Shown here piece after piece: positions 36,003-45,064 of a stretch of DNA of 64,000 nucleotides. Positions within the stretch are counted from its first letter, which is position 1, and each line of letters opens with the position of its first letter. The stretch spans positions 16,673 to 80,672 of the forward strand of contig MNCI01008615.1 of the NCBI GenBank assembly GCA_015680685.1. The letters are read 5' to 3'. A model generated the notes under the pieces. It saw nothing but the letters and a program-made list of their open reading frames with translations, was not told where the DNA came from and did no database searches. Source of the stretch: Gnetum montanum. Taxonomy: Eukaryota; Streptophyta; Gnetopsida; Gnetales; Gnetaceae. Made by a program: the position numbers and the translations under genes.

Positions 36003-37097
36003 CCACTCTTGGCAAGGTGAATCGAATCTTCTTAGCCTTCAGCAGCCTCACCTCTATGGTAGGATCTCTCATATGCTCACCTCTTCTCACCTTAGCCTTG
36101 GCCTTCTCGACGGTCTCCNGATGCTTACCTCTTCTCACCTTAGCCTTGGCCTTCTCAACGGTCTCTTGGATTAAGTGCTCAGCTCTCCTAACACTTGTGT
36201 GCAGTTGGGGTGGATCCAACCCCAGGCTATCACACGAATGATGGGAATGACTTGCTACGCCCCCTGTTGTGACAGAGACTGACTCCTCGATGCCTTCAGG
36301 TGGATCTTGGCATCTAGTGGTGTCAAATAGGTAACAGATCTAGGGGCGAGACAACTGTGAACAGTCCCTTAACACATAATGGATATCTCTATAAACCACT
36401 AAGAACTTAGCAAACCTACGGAGATAGCCTGCAAAAAAGGCAAAGATGAAGTGGCACCTAGCATCAACATTAGATCGTAGCCTGATGATCTCTCCACAGA
36501 GACCCAATACAAGGAACTGCACCTAATCATAATGCATACTAGTCTCTAAGACTGAATGCATAACATGTGTAGACTCCACCCCAAGACTTCTTGTTTGGGA
36601 AAGAGACTTAGGAAACACTTGAGCTCTAAAGAGTGGGTACAGAAAGTTTACCTCCGCCAAGCAAGTATCATCCTACATGGTGAAGCTCTTAGGACCTCGT
36701 GATACACCTAGCCAGTCTTCAAGTTCCTTGATCACATGCCCCTCTCTAGTTATCCTATCTACCGCCACCTTAACACCATACACTAGCACGCCAAAGAGAT
36801 CGGAAAAGAATTCAGCGATGAGGTGGAAGGACACCTTCACTCCCTGAACCTATGTAGTAAAATAGGAGACGTCATCATCAAAAGAGTCAATGATGGCAAC
36901 CATTTCAGTCATGGGAACATTAGGAGTCAAGGCAGTAAGGAAGTCCAACAGGCCTACGTGGGTAAGATGGCTGATGATTTGTTCGGGTGCCTTCTTGTGC
37001 AACCACCGTTGTGACTCCTCTGTCTCTCCAAACTTCATACAGAGGGTAGCCTCAGTGTGCTCGGATATGACGGTAACCTCATCAAGGGGAATGGTTG
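36003..37097 (-). pseudogene. Antisense gene exon E: putative-plant-transposon-like domain
   Basis: Acceptor ttttctacag, donor gtaact, 1095 nt. Key segments: ESQRWLHKKAPEQIISHLTH, MTEMVAIIDSFDDDVSYFTT, VQGVKVSFHLIAEFF, VNFLYPLFRAQVFP and THVMHSVLETSMHYD. The order matches El3 ORF2 (W/F..., G-V-x-[IV]-x-F-x3-I-x-E, L..E..L..k...y.LfP, a hydrophobic helix, NVNLPHLYF), suggesting the same remote family. Near its end two tandem 16-residue basic repeats, ETVEKAKAKVRRG[KE]H, flank a single N at 36119 and keep the frame. Four TAG stops. Confidence 0.65.
36073..36168 (-). repeat. In-frame 48-bp duplication around a single N
   Basis: 36073-36118 and 36121-36166 agree at about 43 of 46 positions, with a lone N at 36119. 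The 48-base period keeps the antisense frame and gives two copies of ETVEKAKAKVRRG. Because the copies differ, a true tandem repeat is more likely than a pure assembly error. The N marks some uncertainty. Confidence 0.7.
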
Positions 37098-37197
37098 CTG
37101 TAGAAAAGACACAAGAGACATTGAGAAAAAAAATCAAGAACATACTAAGCAATGATTTAACAAAAATGAAAATCAAGCCTGGAACACAATCATTTAC

Positions 37198-37469
37198 CAC
37201 TAGCAAATGGAGTAGGTACACTTGTTGCAGGGTCAATCGTTTGAGGAAAAATGGGCCCATCAGGAGAACAATCCTCATGTAGCCAGCCATGAACTTGATA
37301 ACATTCAAAGGCCCTAGAGAACTTCCTAGGATAATTGACGATAGCATCCTTGGTCTAGACTAGCACCGCAGCACGAAGAATGGGGCCCATCATGAACTCC
37401 TCCAAGGCTTTGCGTGCTCTGGCAAGTCCACTATCAGCCTCATGCAATCCATGCTTGGAAAAATGGGGC
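37198..37469 (-). pseudogene. Antisense gene exon D
   Basis: Acceptor ttctttcgcag, donor gtaaatg, 272 nt, entered in phase 2 and left in phase 1. Reads HGLHEADSGLARARKALEEF, then RAAVLV-TKDAIVNYPRKFS and ECYQVHGWLHEDCSPDGP, ending TSVPTPFAS. No family assigned. The hydrophobic strand followed by TKDAIVNYP could be the last strand of the HAD-like fold begun in exon C. One TAG stop. Confidence 0.65.
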
Positions 37470-37552
37470 CTGCGAAAGAAAGAGTGTACACATGTAAACA
37501 ATGATTATAATGCTAAGAGATTCAAAGTTAATACACGTATAAAAGAGCATAC

Positions 37553-38002
37553 TTGTCTACTCGGTATACTGTTCCAGGCGGATTTTGGAACAGTGTATGT
37601 ACACAGAAAGCTAGAAATAGTGTGCTACTACTACTATAATGGTTGCAAGATGGCAATCCCCACACACGAGTTAAAGAGTGTGTAGATCTAGGACCTTTGG
37701 GAACACCTCCCTCGACTGCATATAGTCCCTCATCTATGTCAACAATGAAAGCTAACACACCTCGTGTTGAGCTAGCCAACATGGTCTCAACAATGTCACA
37801 AGTCAGCTGCTCACTCACATGAGACCATATGACAACGCTAAAATTTTGTAGAATAAATGATAAAAAGGCACCAACATTCAGATGAAACCATATTACGTGC
37901 ACCCCGATTCGCATGTCATAACTGGCCATTTTCTATTCCAAAGGGCCAAACCAAGATAGCACACCAACAAGTTCAACCATAAGGAGAAAAGGCTTAGGCC
38001 CC
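37553..38002 (-). pseudogene. Antisense gene exon C: possible FCP1/NIF-like HAD segment
   Basis: Acceptor tttatgcag, donor gtatgc, 450 nt. Reads KPFLLMVELVGVLSWFGP, comparable to the HAD motif I pattern hhhhDhDGhL with both Asp changed, then about 38 residues later VGAFLSFILQNFSVVIWSHV and IVETML. The latter fits the FCP1/NIF pattern (R-P-h..FL.fh...F.V.IWS......i...h). Spacing between the two motifs suits that family. One TAG stop interrupts the exon. If the similarity is real, the ancestor was a phosphatase-like protein, and this copy lacks the catalytic Asp pair. The match is by eye and may be coincidental. Confidence 0.5.
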
Positions 38003-38279
38003 CTGCATAAAGCCAAAACCTCAAGTAACTAACTTAAAACATGTAAAACCTATAAATTGAAAACAAGAAAATAAAACCCAACAAGTACCTAACATTCAAT
38101 GCACACACAAGCTCACCCCTTGGGACAAGAACTCCAATACTTGTTTGGTGCATCTAACGCTCAATGGGGAACATTGGAATCCACCAGGCAACACCAATCT
38201 TAAAACGACAATGTTTGCAAAAAAATCACCATAATGGTTCAAGTTACCAAAAATCATCACATCCGCAAGTGGAAAGTAT

Positions 38280-39660
38280 CACATAGTTCATGCTATTTTA
38301 AATCTTGTAGCTCACACTGCACATAAAAGGAGCTCATGCTACGCATCGTAAATCAATTGTGTTACAATTGGAGACGACAGTAACCAACGATAAAGGTAAC
38401 TCACGCTGCAGAGGGTTACCCACGCTATAGAGAGGGTTACTCACATAGAGAAGGTTACTCACGCTGCAGAAGGGTCACTCACGCTATAGAAGGGTCACTC
38501 ATGCTACAGAGGGGTACTCATGCTACAGAAGAAACTAGTAATGCTGCAACTGTAACTGAAGACAACAAGCTACGCTACAAGGCAGCCACTAACGCTATCA
38601 ACAGTAGTTCATCACACCAAAACAAACCCTCACGCTATTAAGCAATAGGAATTACTGGCACTGTAACAAGGACAGTCACTCATGCTGCCCTTATCCACAA
38701 TTGATTCACTTATGCTAAAAATTAGATACAGTAACCCACGATGAAAAGAGGGAAAACATTGAGTAATCACACTCAAATTAACAATGCACATGCTCATGCT
38801 GCAGTAAGAATCAATCATCCACATCCTGGTTTGGAGGCTAGCAAATCACGTCGTGGTCTAAAAGGTCCTGGAACAAGCTATATTGTGAACAGCCCTACAA
38901 CTAGCACGATGCAGCCCTGCAACTAACGCTAGGGACACAGCCCTATAACTTATGCTACAGTAAATAGTAATTCAAAACCCTGGTTCTTCCAACCCAAAAT
39001 GCAGCAAAAAATACCCAAAACGTGGTAGTCCTTGCAACTCACGCTGCCTATGGGCATGCCCCATGTTGCTCACACTAACCCAAAACTAACAGCAGGAATC
39101 AAAATAGTAGCCCCAAATTCAGAATTGAAACAAAAATGCATCAAAACATAACCAAAAAATGCATCAAAACTACAACAAAAATGTACTAAATGTGATTGTT
39201 TTAGGGCCACTCATGCTGCAATCTTAGGGGAACTCATACTATAATCACGAATCAAAATGAAACACAAACACCCTGGAACGTAGGGAGGAAATGCAATCAC
39301 TCTCAGAAATCGCTCACAAACACCAAAAATCTGCGACTCCCATAACTCACGCTGCTACTCGTTGACGTTACACCACACAAAATAAAAAAAATAGAAAAAG
39401 AGAAAACAAAAATAAACTTGCATAGGGTTCCAACCGATAAAGAAATCTTAGGTTGTGGAAGGCGTTGGATCAGTTCCTCGCTCTCCTCCACAAACGCCAA
39501 GCTTTCCTGCTTCTTCCCTTTTCCCCGTTCTTGCTTTCCCTTAGCCTTCATCCTATTTACACTGTGTCTTTCCAGTTGTTCACATTTCAGATGCAGTGTT
39601 GGGTTTCTGTAACTCACGCTATGCACTAGTCCTCTAACTCATGCTACACCTAGTTACTTA
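38280..39660. repeat. CACGCT-rich minisatellite region upstream in the antisense gene
   Basis: Dense copies of (t)cacgct(g/a) and decayed catgct. Between 38391 and 38560 these form tandem units of about 21-24 bp, of the type actcacgctgcagaagggtt. The same word dominates the LTR U3 and the leader array. The region lies between candidate exons A and B/C of the antisense gene, so it would be intronic on that strand. Confidence 0.75.
39418..39626 (-). pseudogene. Antisense gene exon A (candidate first coding exon)
   Basis: An open frame with two possible starts: M at 39626, and M at about 39551 giving MKAKGKQERGKGKKQES, a basic N-terminus like that of El3 ORF2 (SKRPRRGKGQ). It ends LPQPKISLSVGTLCK before a possible donor gtttat at 39417. 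A TATA box lies 250 bases upstream. The next exon (B) is unclear: a candidate ends at ccaaggg|gtgagc near 38119, but its phase does not match exon C, so the A-to-C connection is unproven. Confidence 0.4.
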
Positions 39661-39873
39661 CGCTTACGCCACACTTGGTGCCATTTTATCTCATTTTGTA
39701 GTCATGTGGTGCCTCATCCTTTATCCTCTTATTTTATTCTATTTTATTTGATTCTTGTGCTCCTGAAGTAGCTAATTTTTTATTTCTCTCATATTTATTA
39801 ACCTTTGCAAAATAACCCATGCATTTAGACAAAAATCCATAAAAAATTCAACAATCACGAAAAAATCATAATA

Positions 39874-39883
39874 CTTTTATATA
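39874..39883 (-). promoter_or_regulatory. TATA box for the antisense gene
   Basis: On the minus strand reads agtatataaaag, a strong TATA match, about 250 bases upstream of the first possible start codon at 39626 and directed away from RT. Function is inferred from sequence and position. Confidence 0.45.
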
Positions 39884-39884
39884 C

Positions 39885-39990
39885 TTGGAACATGACTGGC
39901 AGACGGCCCAGCATGGCCTTAAATTACCACACCTGGCATGGGCAAGGCCTAAAACTGTCAAGCATCCATATATGACGATAAACTATTCGT
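39885..39990 (+). repeat. Decayed TGACG-TAAACT minisatellite, right of the antisense gene
   Basis: Units such as catggccttaaattaccac, aaggcctaaaactgtca and atgacgataaactattcgtc match the arrays at 33684 and 43575. The antisense gene is thus bracketed by the same repeat. Confidence 0.6.
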
Positions 39991-40061
39991 CGCATGCCTT
40001 TATTGCATTAAGACATAGAAATTAACTTTACAAGAAATTGCAACTTACCCTTGCTCACGTG

Positions 40062-40082
40062 CCTCCCCATTTAATTGGTAGG
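40062..40082 (+). promoter_or_regulatory. 3' splice site of the El2 pol intron
   Basis: Pyrimidine-rich run ending ggtag, followed by g-ggc-ata-cac. The sense frame opens immediately after (40083) and continues through RT. The site is phase 2, with the first exon base completing a codon. Confidence 0.5.
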
Positions 40083-41830
40083 GGCATACACATGGATAGC
40101 AAGCGCCTCTTTTCACCATTGTCTATCAATGGACCACATGGGGCCATTCAATGAGAAGTCAACCTAGAATCCATTGATCTAGACTCATCATCAATTTATG
40201 AAAATTTCGTGGCATCCACTTGAGGAACATCAGACTGCTTTGAGGATATGACTAAAACTTTGGACTTAGAAGCCGACAACATCACTAAGGATCCCCTCGT
40301 TGAATTCCCCATCACCATGTCTAGTGGCAACCTTAAAACATTAAAATTAAGTACTCTACTAAATCCACAAATTGTCAATGACATTACACAAGTGCTGAAG
40401 AATAATATCAAAAATTTTGCTTGGTGGTATACCGATATGCCAAGATTGGACCCTCGCATCATCCAACATAACATCATCCTCAATGAAAAACTTAGACCAG
40501 TAAAGTACAAAGCACGAAAGGTTAGGCCTGAGGTAGCGTTGGTAGTTTGTAACGAAATCATGAAGCTCTATCAGGCCAGTTTCATTCGGGCTATTGATTA
40601 TGCCAATTGGGTATCCAACATTGTTGTAGTCCCTAAGAAGAACAGCAGCATTCGCATATGTATTGACTTCCGTAATCTCAAGATAGCCACTATAAAGGAT
40701 GACTTCCTGCTACCCAGTATCGATTAACTCATTGACTCAACCACTAGGCACGCATTATTATCTTTTATGGACAGATTCTCGAGATACAACCAAATCAGGA
40801 TCAATCCTGAACACCAACTTAGGACGACCTTCATGACACCTTCGGGCATGTTCTGTTATACAATGATGTCATTCAATCTCAAAAATGTGGGTGCCACATA
40901 TCAATGGGAAATGACATATATATTTAATGATTACATGCTTGATTTTTTGAATGATTATGTAGACGACATCGCAGTCAAGTCCAAAATAATCTAACAACAC
41001 GCAAAGCACCTAAACTTGGTACTCAAATGTTGTCTCAAATACGACCTTATGCTTAACCCAAAGAAATGCATCTTTGGGGTTAAGATGGGAAAAATGCTTG
41101 GCTTCATAGTCTTCAAAATAGGTATACGAGTATACCTCAATAAGGTTAAAGCAATAACTAGTATGCAACTACCTAGGAACCTTACTGAATTACGCAGTCT
41201 GCAAGGTAGATTGCAATTCATCAAACGCTTTATCACGAAGCTAATTGATAAGTTGAAACCCATGAAGTATTTACTGCAAAAGAACGTCCATTTTCAATGG
41301 ACTCAACAGTGCCAAGAAGCCTTTGAAAACATAAAAATGGAGTTGGCTCAACTGCCAACAGTTCATCCCTTACAAAGCGATAAACCTTTTTACATCTACC
41401 TTACCACATCTGATTCATTGATTGCGTCCATGCTTTACCAAAAATGAGAAGATGGAGCCAAGATCCCCATTTACTATGTAATCCATGCCTTAACTACCTA
41501 CGAACAACAATACAATGATGTGGAGAGATCGTGTCTCACCCTAGTCTTTTCCTTAAAAAAGTGACGGCATTATCTTTTCCGTAATCAAGTCTATACCATT
41601 TGCAAAGACAACATGCTACAAGCTATCACCAACAACATCTATGAATCAAGTAGGATAGCTAGATGGAAGGTGATGATTGTAGAGTTTGACCTACACTATG
41701 TTGCTCAATCCTCCACTAAGGGTCAAGCAATAGCCAATCAGTTGACTGCATCACCAACACAAGATCAAGTGATAATCAACCTTGAATTCCCTGACAAAGA
41801 TATTAACAACATAGACGTAGTGCCCTAAAA
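40082..41830 (+). pseudogene. El2 pol: reverse transcriptase and first RNase H
   Basis: RT copies the element RNA into DNA and RNase H removes the RNA strand. In frame 40083 onward: YANWVSNIVVVPKKNSSIRI (fingers), CIDFRNLK, FMDRFSRYNQI (palm, Asp kept), FMTPSGMFCYTMMSFNLKN, NDYVDDIAVKS (catalytic YVDD intact), MLGFIV, and LRSLQGRLQFIKRFI of the connection. RNase H follows: PFYIYLTTSDSLIASML (first catalytic Asp lost), YYVIHALTTYEQQYNDVERS (Glu kept) and FDLHYVAQSSTKGQAIAN. Stops are TAA/TAG/TGA by transition. No frameshift occurs in this part. Confidence 0.9.
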
Positions 41831-42365
41831 TTACGATGCAATCTTGTACTTTGATAGAGCATCCACCTCCCGAGGGGGAAGTGCTGCAGTAGTCATAACA
41901 TATCCCTTGAAAGAAATTGACCCCTTTGCCTATCGACTAAACTTCCCTTGCACCAACAATATGGTGGAGTACGAAGGTCTTCTTAGAGGTCTTATAGTGG
42001 CACTAACTTCAGGAATCACATGTCTTGTAGTTCGAGGTGACTCACAATTAGTAATCAATTAAGTCATAGAGATCTACGCATGCAAAGCTCCACATTTGCA
42101 ACTATACTGTGACCTAACTAAACACCTGCTAAAATAGATGGTCAACGTAGACGTGCAACATATTCCTAGGAACGAAAATATCATTGCCACCACACTTGCC
42201 ACACTAGCCTTGAACATGATACCTGAGATGTTCCATGTGTTGCCTAGTTCTATAATAAATTATGCCAAACCTATGATCAATGCACTCGATGCAATACCCA
42301 TAGCATCCGTCAGCACTACACAAGAAATAGAGTGGTACGATGACATAAAAGAGTACCTTCTATGA
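41831..42365 (+). pseudogene. El2 pol: second, archaeal-type RNase H
   Basis: After a short linker the same frame encodes ILYFDRASTSRGGSAAVVIT, NNMVEYEGLLRGLIVAL and LVVRGDSQLVIN, the three acidic motifs (D, E, D) of the archaeal-type RNase H acquired by the Tat lineage of plant Ty3 elements. All three residues are present. It is followed by VDVQHIPRNENIIA, the end of the domain. A TAA stop falls right after QLVIN and a TAG near 42136. Its presence firmly places El2 in Tat. Confidence 0.85.
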
Positions 42366-43563
42366 GGCAAACCACCACAACATCTAACGAGTGCTCAAAA
42401 ATATGCGGTGCGAAAATGCTCTAGGCAATATGCATTAATAGGAGACACCTTGTGTTGCAAGTCCTATGAAGGCATCTTGTTGACGTGTGTCAGTAGCATC
42501 GACAACCAAACGATCATGGAACAGGTTCACGAAGGATTGTGTGGAGGGCATATAGCACCCAAAGCAATGGCAACGAAAATTAGACGTTTGGGCTATTACT
42601 GGCCACACATGGAGTACAATTGCTTCTCTAGGGTTAGGAAATGCAACATTTGCCAAAGGCATGATAACCTAATACACGTACCACCTAATGAGTTTCATAC
42701 TACGCAAATCACATGGCCATTCCAAAAATGGGGATTAGACATCATTGGGTCGATAACACCACCGTCTTCAATAGGACATAGCTTCATCATCACTGCGACC
42801 AAATACTTCACCAAATGGGTAGAAGCTATTCCCCTTATGAAAACCATATCCAAACATGTTTGCAACTTCATATTAGAAAACATTGTAACCCACTTTGGTA
42901 TCCCAATGACCATAGTCACCAATAATGGGCCATAATTTAGTAGTACGGATACTAAAAGCTTTTGTGAAAGACTAGGTATTAAACATTCATTTTCATCACC
43001 ATATTACCCACAGAGCAATGGTCAAGCAAAGTCCATGAATAAAACGATCAACATGGTGCTCAAGAAAATGCTGAATCAAAGTAAGAGACGATGGCACGAG
43101 TAGTTAATCTATGCATTATGTGCATACCAAACAACGCACTGAACGTCCATAGGTAAGACACCATATAGCCTGGTATATGGATTTGAAGCTATGTTACCTT
43201 TGGAGTTACAGGTTTCCTCATGGTAGATAACACTCTCTAGCTTCCTTGATGAAAGCCAGAATAATGAACTACACATCGCTGACCTTGACTCGGTAGAGGA
43301 AGAAAGGGTATGAGTGCTTGATCAAATTGAATGGTACTAAAGATAGCAATGACAATTTCATCAACATAATCCACATAAGAGGCCGATCAAGGAAGGTGAC
43401 CTAGTTCTCAAGGTGGTCCATGAACACTCAAAAAAATTCTCAACCAACTAGGAAGGACCTTACTTAGTCACTAAAGCATATGATAATGGGGCATTCCTAC
43501 ATGGACAGAAACGAATTGGCCAATCCTACAAATCATGCGTACTTGAAACCATTCTACATCTGA
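42366..43563 (+). pseudogene. El2 pol: integrase
   Basis: Inserts the DNA copy into the genome. Zinc-binding part: VHEGLCGGHIAPKAMATKI and RVRKCNICQRHDNL (H-H-C-C). Core: WPFQKWGLDIIGSI (first Asp kept), MTIVTNNGP (second Asp changed to Asn) and SPYYPQSNGQAKSMNKTI (Glu changed to Lys), so the catalytic triad is destroyed by G-to-A type changes. C-terminal part: KEGDLVLKVVHEH, EGPYLVTKAYDNGAFL. After a frameshift near 43500 it ends NHAYLKPFYI and TGA at 43561, the natural end of the polyprotein. Confidence 0.88.
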
Positions 43564-43574
43564 TGATCTTAAGG

Positions 43575-43910
43575 TACGCAACAGTCCTAGCATCATGACC
43601 TAAAATTGATACCACAAAATAGTCCTAGAGCTATGACTTAAAACTAGCACCACAGAATGTCCTAGCTTCATGATGGTAAACCGACACCATAGAGCTTTTT
43701 CCGACATGACACTAAACTGTCACACTCAGTCACCAAAGTCCACTACGACTATAAATTGGCTAGCCTCTTCATAGTCTGCCAAGACTATAAACTAGCATTG
43801 CATCATCCGCTATGACGATAAACTGGCGATGTCCAAAGGATTATGACATAAAACTAATCCACAATAGTCTGCTAAGACTATAAACTGGTGACATCATCAA
43901 CAACCTGGTG
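43575..43910 (+). repeat. El2 3' untranslated minisatellite
   Basis: About nine degenerate units of 35-44 bp, each with a core like ctatgacgataaactggc (variants tgccaagactataaacta, catgacactaaactgtc). The core matches the arrays bracketing the antisense gene. Confidence 0.8.
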
Positions 43911-45048
43911 TCATTTAAAAAGGCATGCTGCTGCAATCGGCCGTACGTGTTCATCAAGAACCTACCACCTAATTGGCCACATAGATCCTAATGAAACTAA
44001 TGCTATTCAAAAACTTTGTTTGCCTTGAAACTCCACATGATGGCTCCATTCCATGGGCTATGTTGAAATTTAAAGTGCTTTAGCTAACTAAATCATTTGT
44101 GTTTCTCTTATCCCCTTGGAGCTGTGTTTACAGGATGACACACTTGAGCCATTCATACACAGATGCATTCCATCATGACGACAAGGTATCACATTCTTCT
44201 TGATGCTCACAACTGGGTTAATCAATCCATTCATAAGTACATTTCCAGCTCATGCCGCATTTCCCATTCCTCATCATGATCCTTTTACCCTACTCAATTA
44301 TAGTCCCTTGGTACAATATTCATCCCAAAACTCTTGATGCACTATTGTCCACTATGATTCTTGAGCAATTGTAGCACAAAACACAATGCACAACACATGA
44401 TACAAACCCAAGCGCATGAGCATAAGTACGGCACAAAAAAGCAAGCTCCTTCAAAGGGACCAAAAACAAAAAGATAAAAAAAAGGAAAAATAAAAGAAAA
44501 AGAGAACAAAAAAAGGTCAAAGAGAAAAATACACGGAAAAGGTCTCCATGACCCCATGGACATCATAAACCAAAGATCATTGGCTCTTCTCATACAAGCC
44601 CCAGGTGGGAAGACAATTTTCTTGGGAGAACACTCATGCCATGAATGATCATGTGGCACATCACTGTGTGGCTTTGGCTATTTACAACGAGCCCCCTTAA
44701 ACATAGCACAAGGATTCCATTTCTCCAAAGAGTGCACCTCCAATGTCCTAGTTCTAAGTCTGCCAAAAACTCAGCTATTGACAAAGACAAATGACACAAC
44801 TTGCTCATGCAAGAAAACTCCTCTCCCACAATTCTGGCAATACTTATAACCCTTGATCATCTTTTGATTTCCCTAGTCACAACCAATTCCCTTCTTCTCC
44901 TAAATCACATTTCTCTCAACCCAATGTACTTTTGAGCACAGTGCGATGACATCCGGCCAGAGGCCGACAGAAAATGCTTAGTACTTGGTTGTTCATGGTG
45001 TTTTGTACTTCTTTGTCGATGCCTCTCGGGTAGATTCCTCCAGACGTC
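43911..45048. other. El2 3' untranslated region
   Basis: Noncoding stretch of 1.1 kb between the minisatellite and the polypurine tract. Minus-strand frames around 44320-44829 are Phe/Leu/Cys-rich reflections of an A-rich plus strand (44450-44530) and have no recognisable domain. Confidence 0.6.
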
Positions 45049-45060
45049 AAAAAATGGGGG
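45049..45060 (+). other. El2 polypurine tract
   Basis: aaaaaatggggg, four bases before the 3' LTR start TGAAAC. Confidence 0.85.
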
Positions 45061-45064
45061 CTAA

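Larger units (their letters stand above)
34300..39850 (-). pseudogene. El2 antisense gene, about eight exons
   Basis: Exons recognised on the minus strand, in transcription order: A (39626-39418, tentative), C (38002-37553), D (37469-37198), E (37097-36003), F (35929-35633), G (35542-35345), H (35251-34469), I (from 34344, uncertain). The five introns from C to H are 83, 100, 73, 90 and 93 bp, start with GT, end with AG, and every junction keeps the codon phase. The C-H product is about 1030 residues: possible HAD-like segment, 'putative plant transposon protein'-like domain, basic 16-residue repeat, acidic stretch, charged helical tail. Roughly ten in-frame stops, nearly all TAG, show it has decayed with its host element. 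Its role is unknown. Confidence 0.75.
33682..40081 (+). other. Putative Ogre-type intron of El2 pol, hosting an antisense gene
   Basis: The sense frame stops at 33679 after protease and a new sense frame opens at 40083. The right border is a strong 3' splice site: a pyrimidine-rich stretch (cttacccttgctcacgtgcctccccattt) ending ggtag at 40081. Downstream codons from 40083 run GIHMDSKRLFSPLSINGPHG and remain in one frame through RT. Ogre elements are known for an intron at this place. Here the interval is 6.4 kb and almost all of it belongs to a gene on the other strand and its flanking repeats. The matching 5' splice site is unresolved. Confidence 0.55.
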
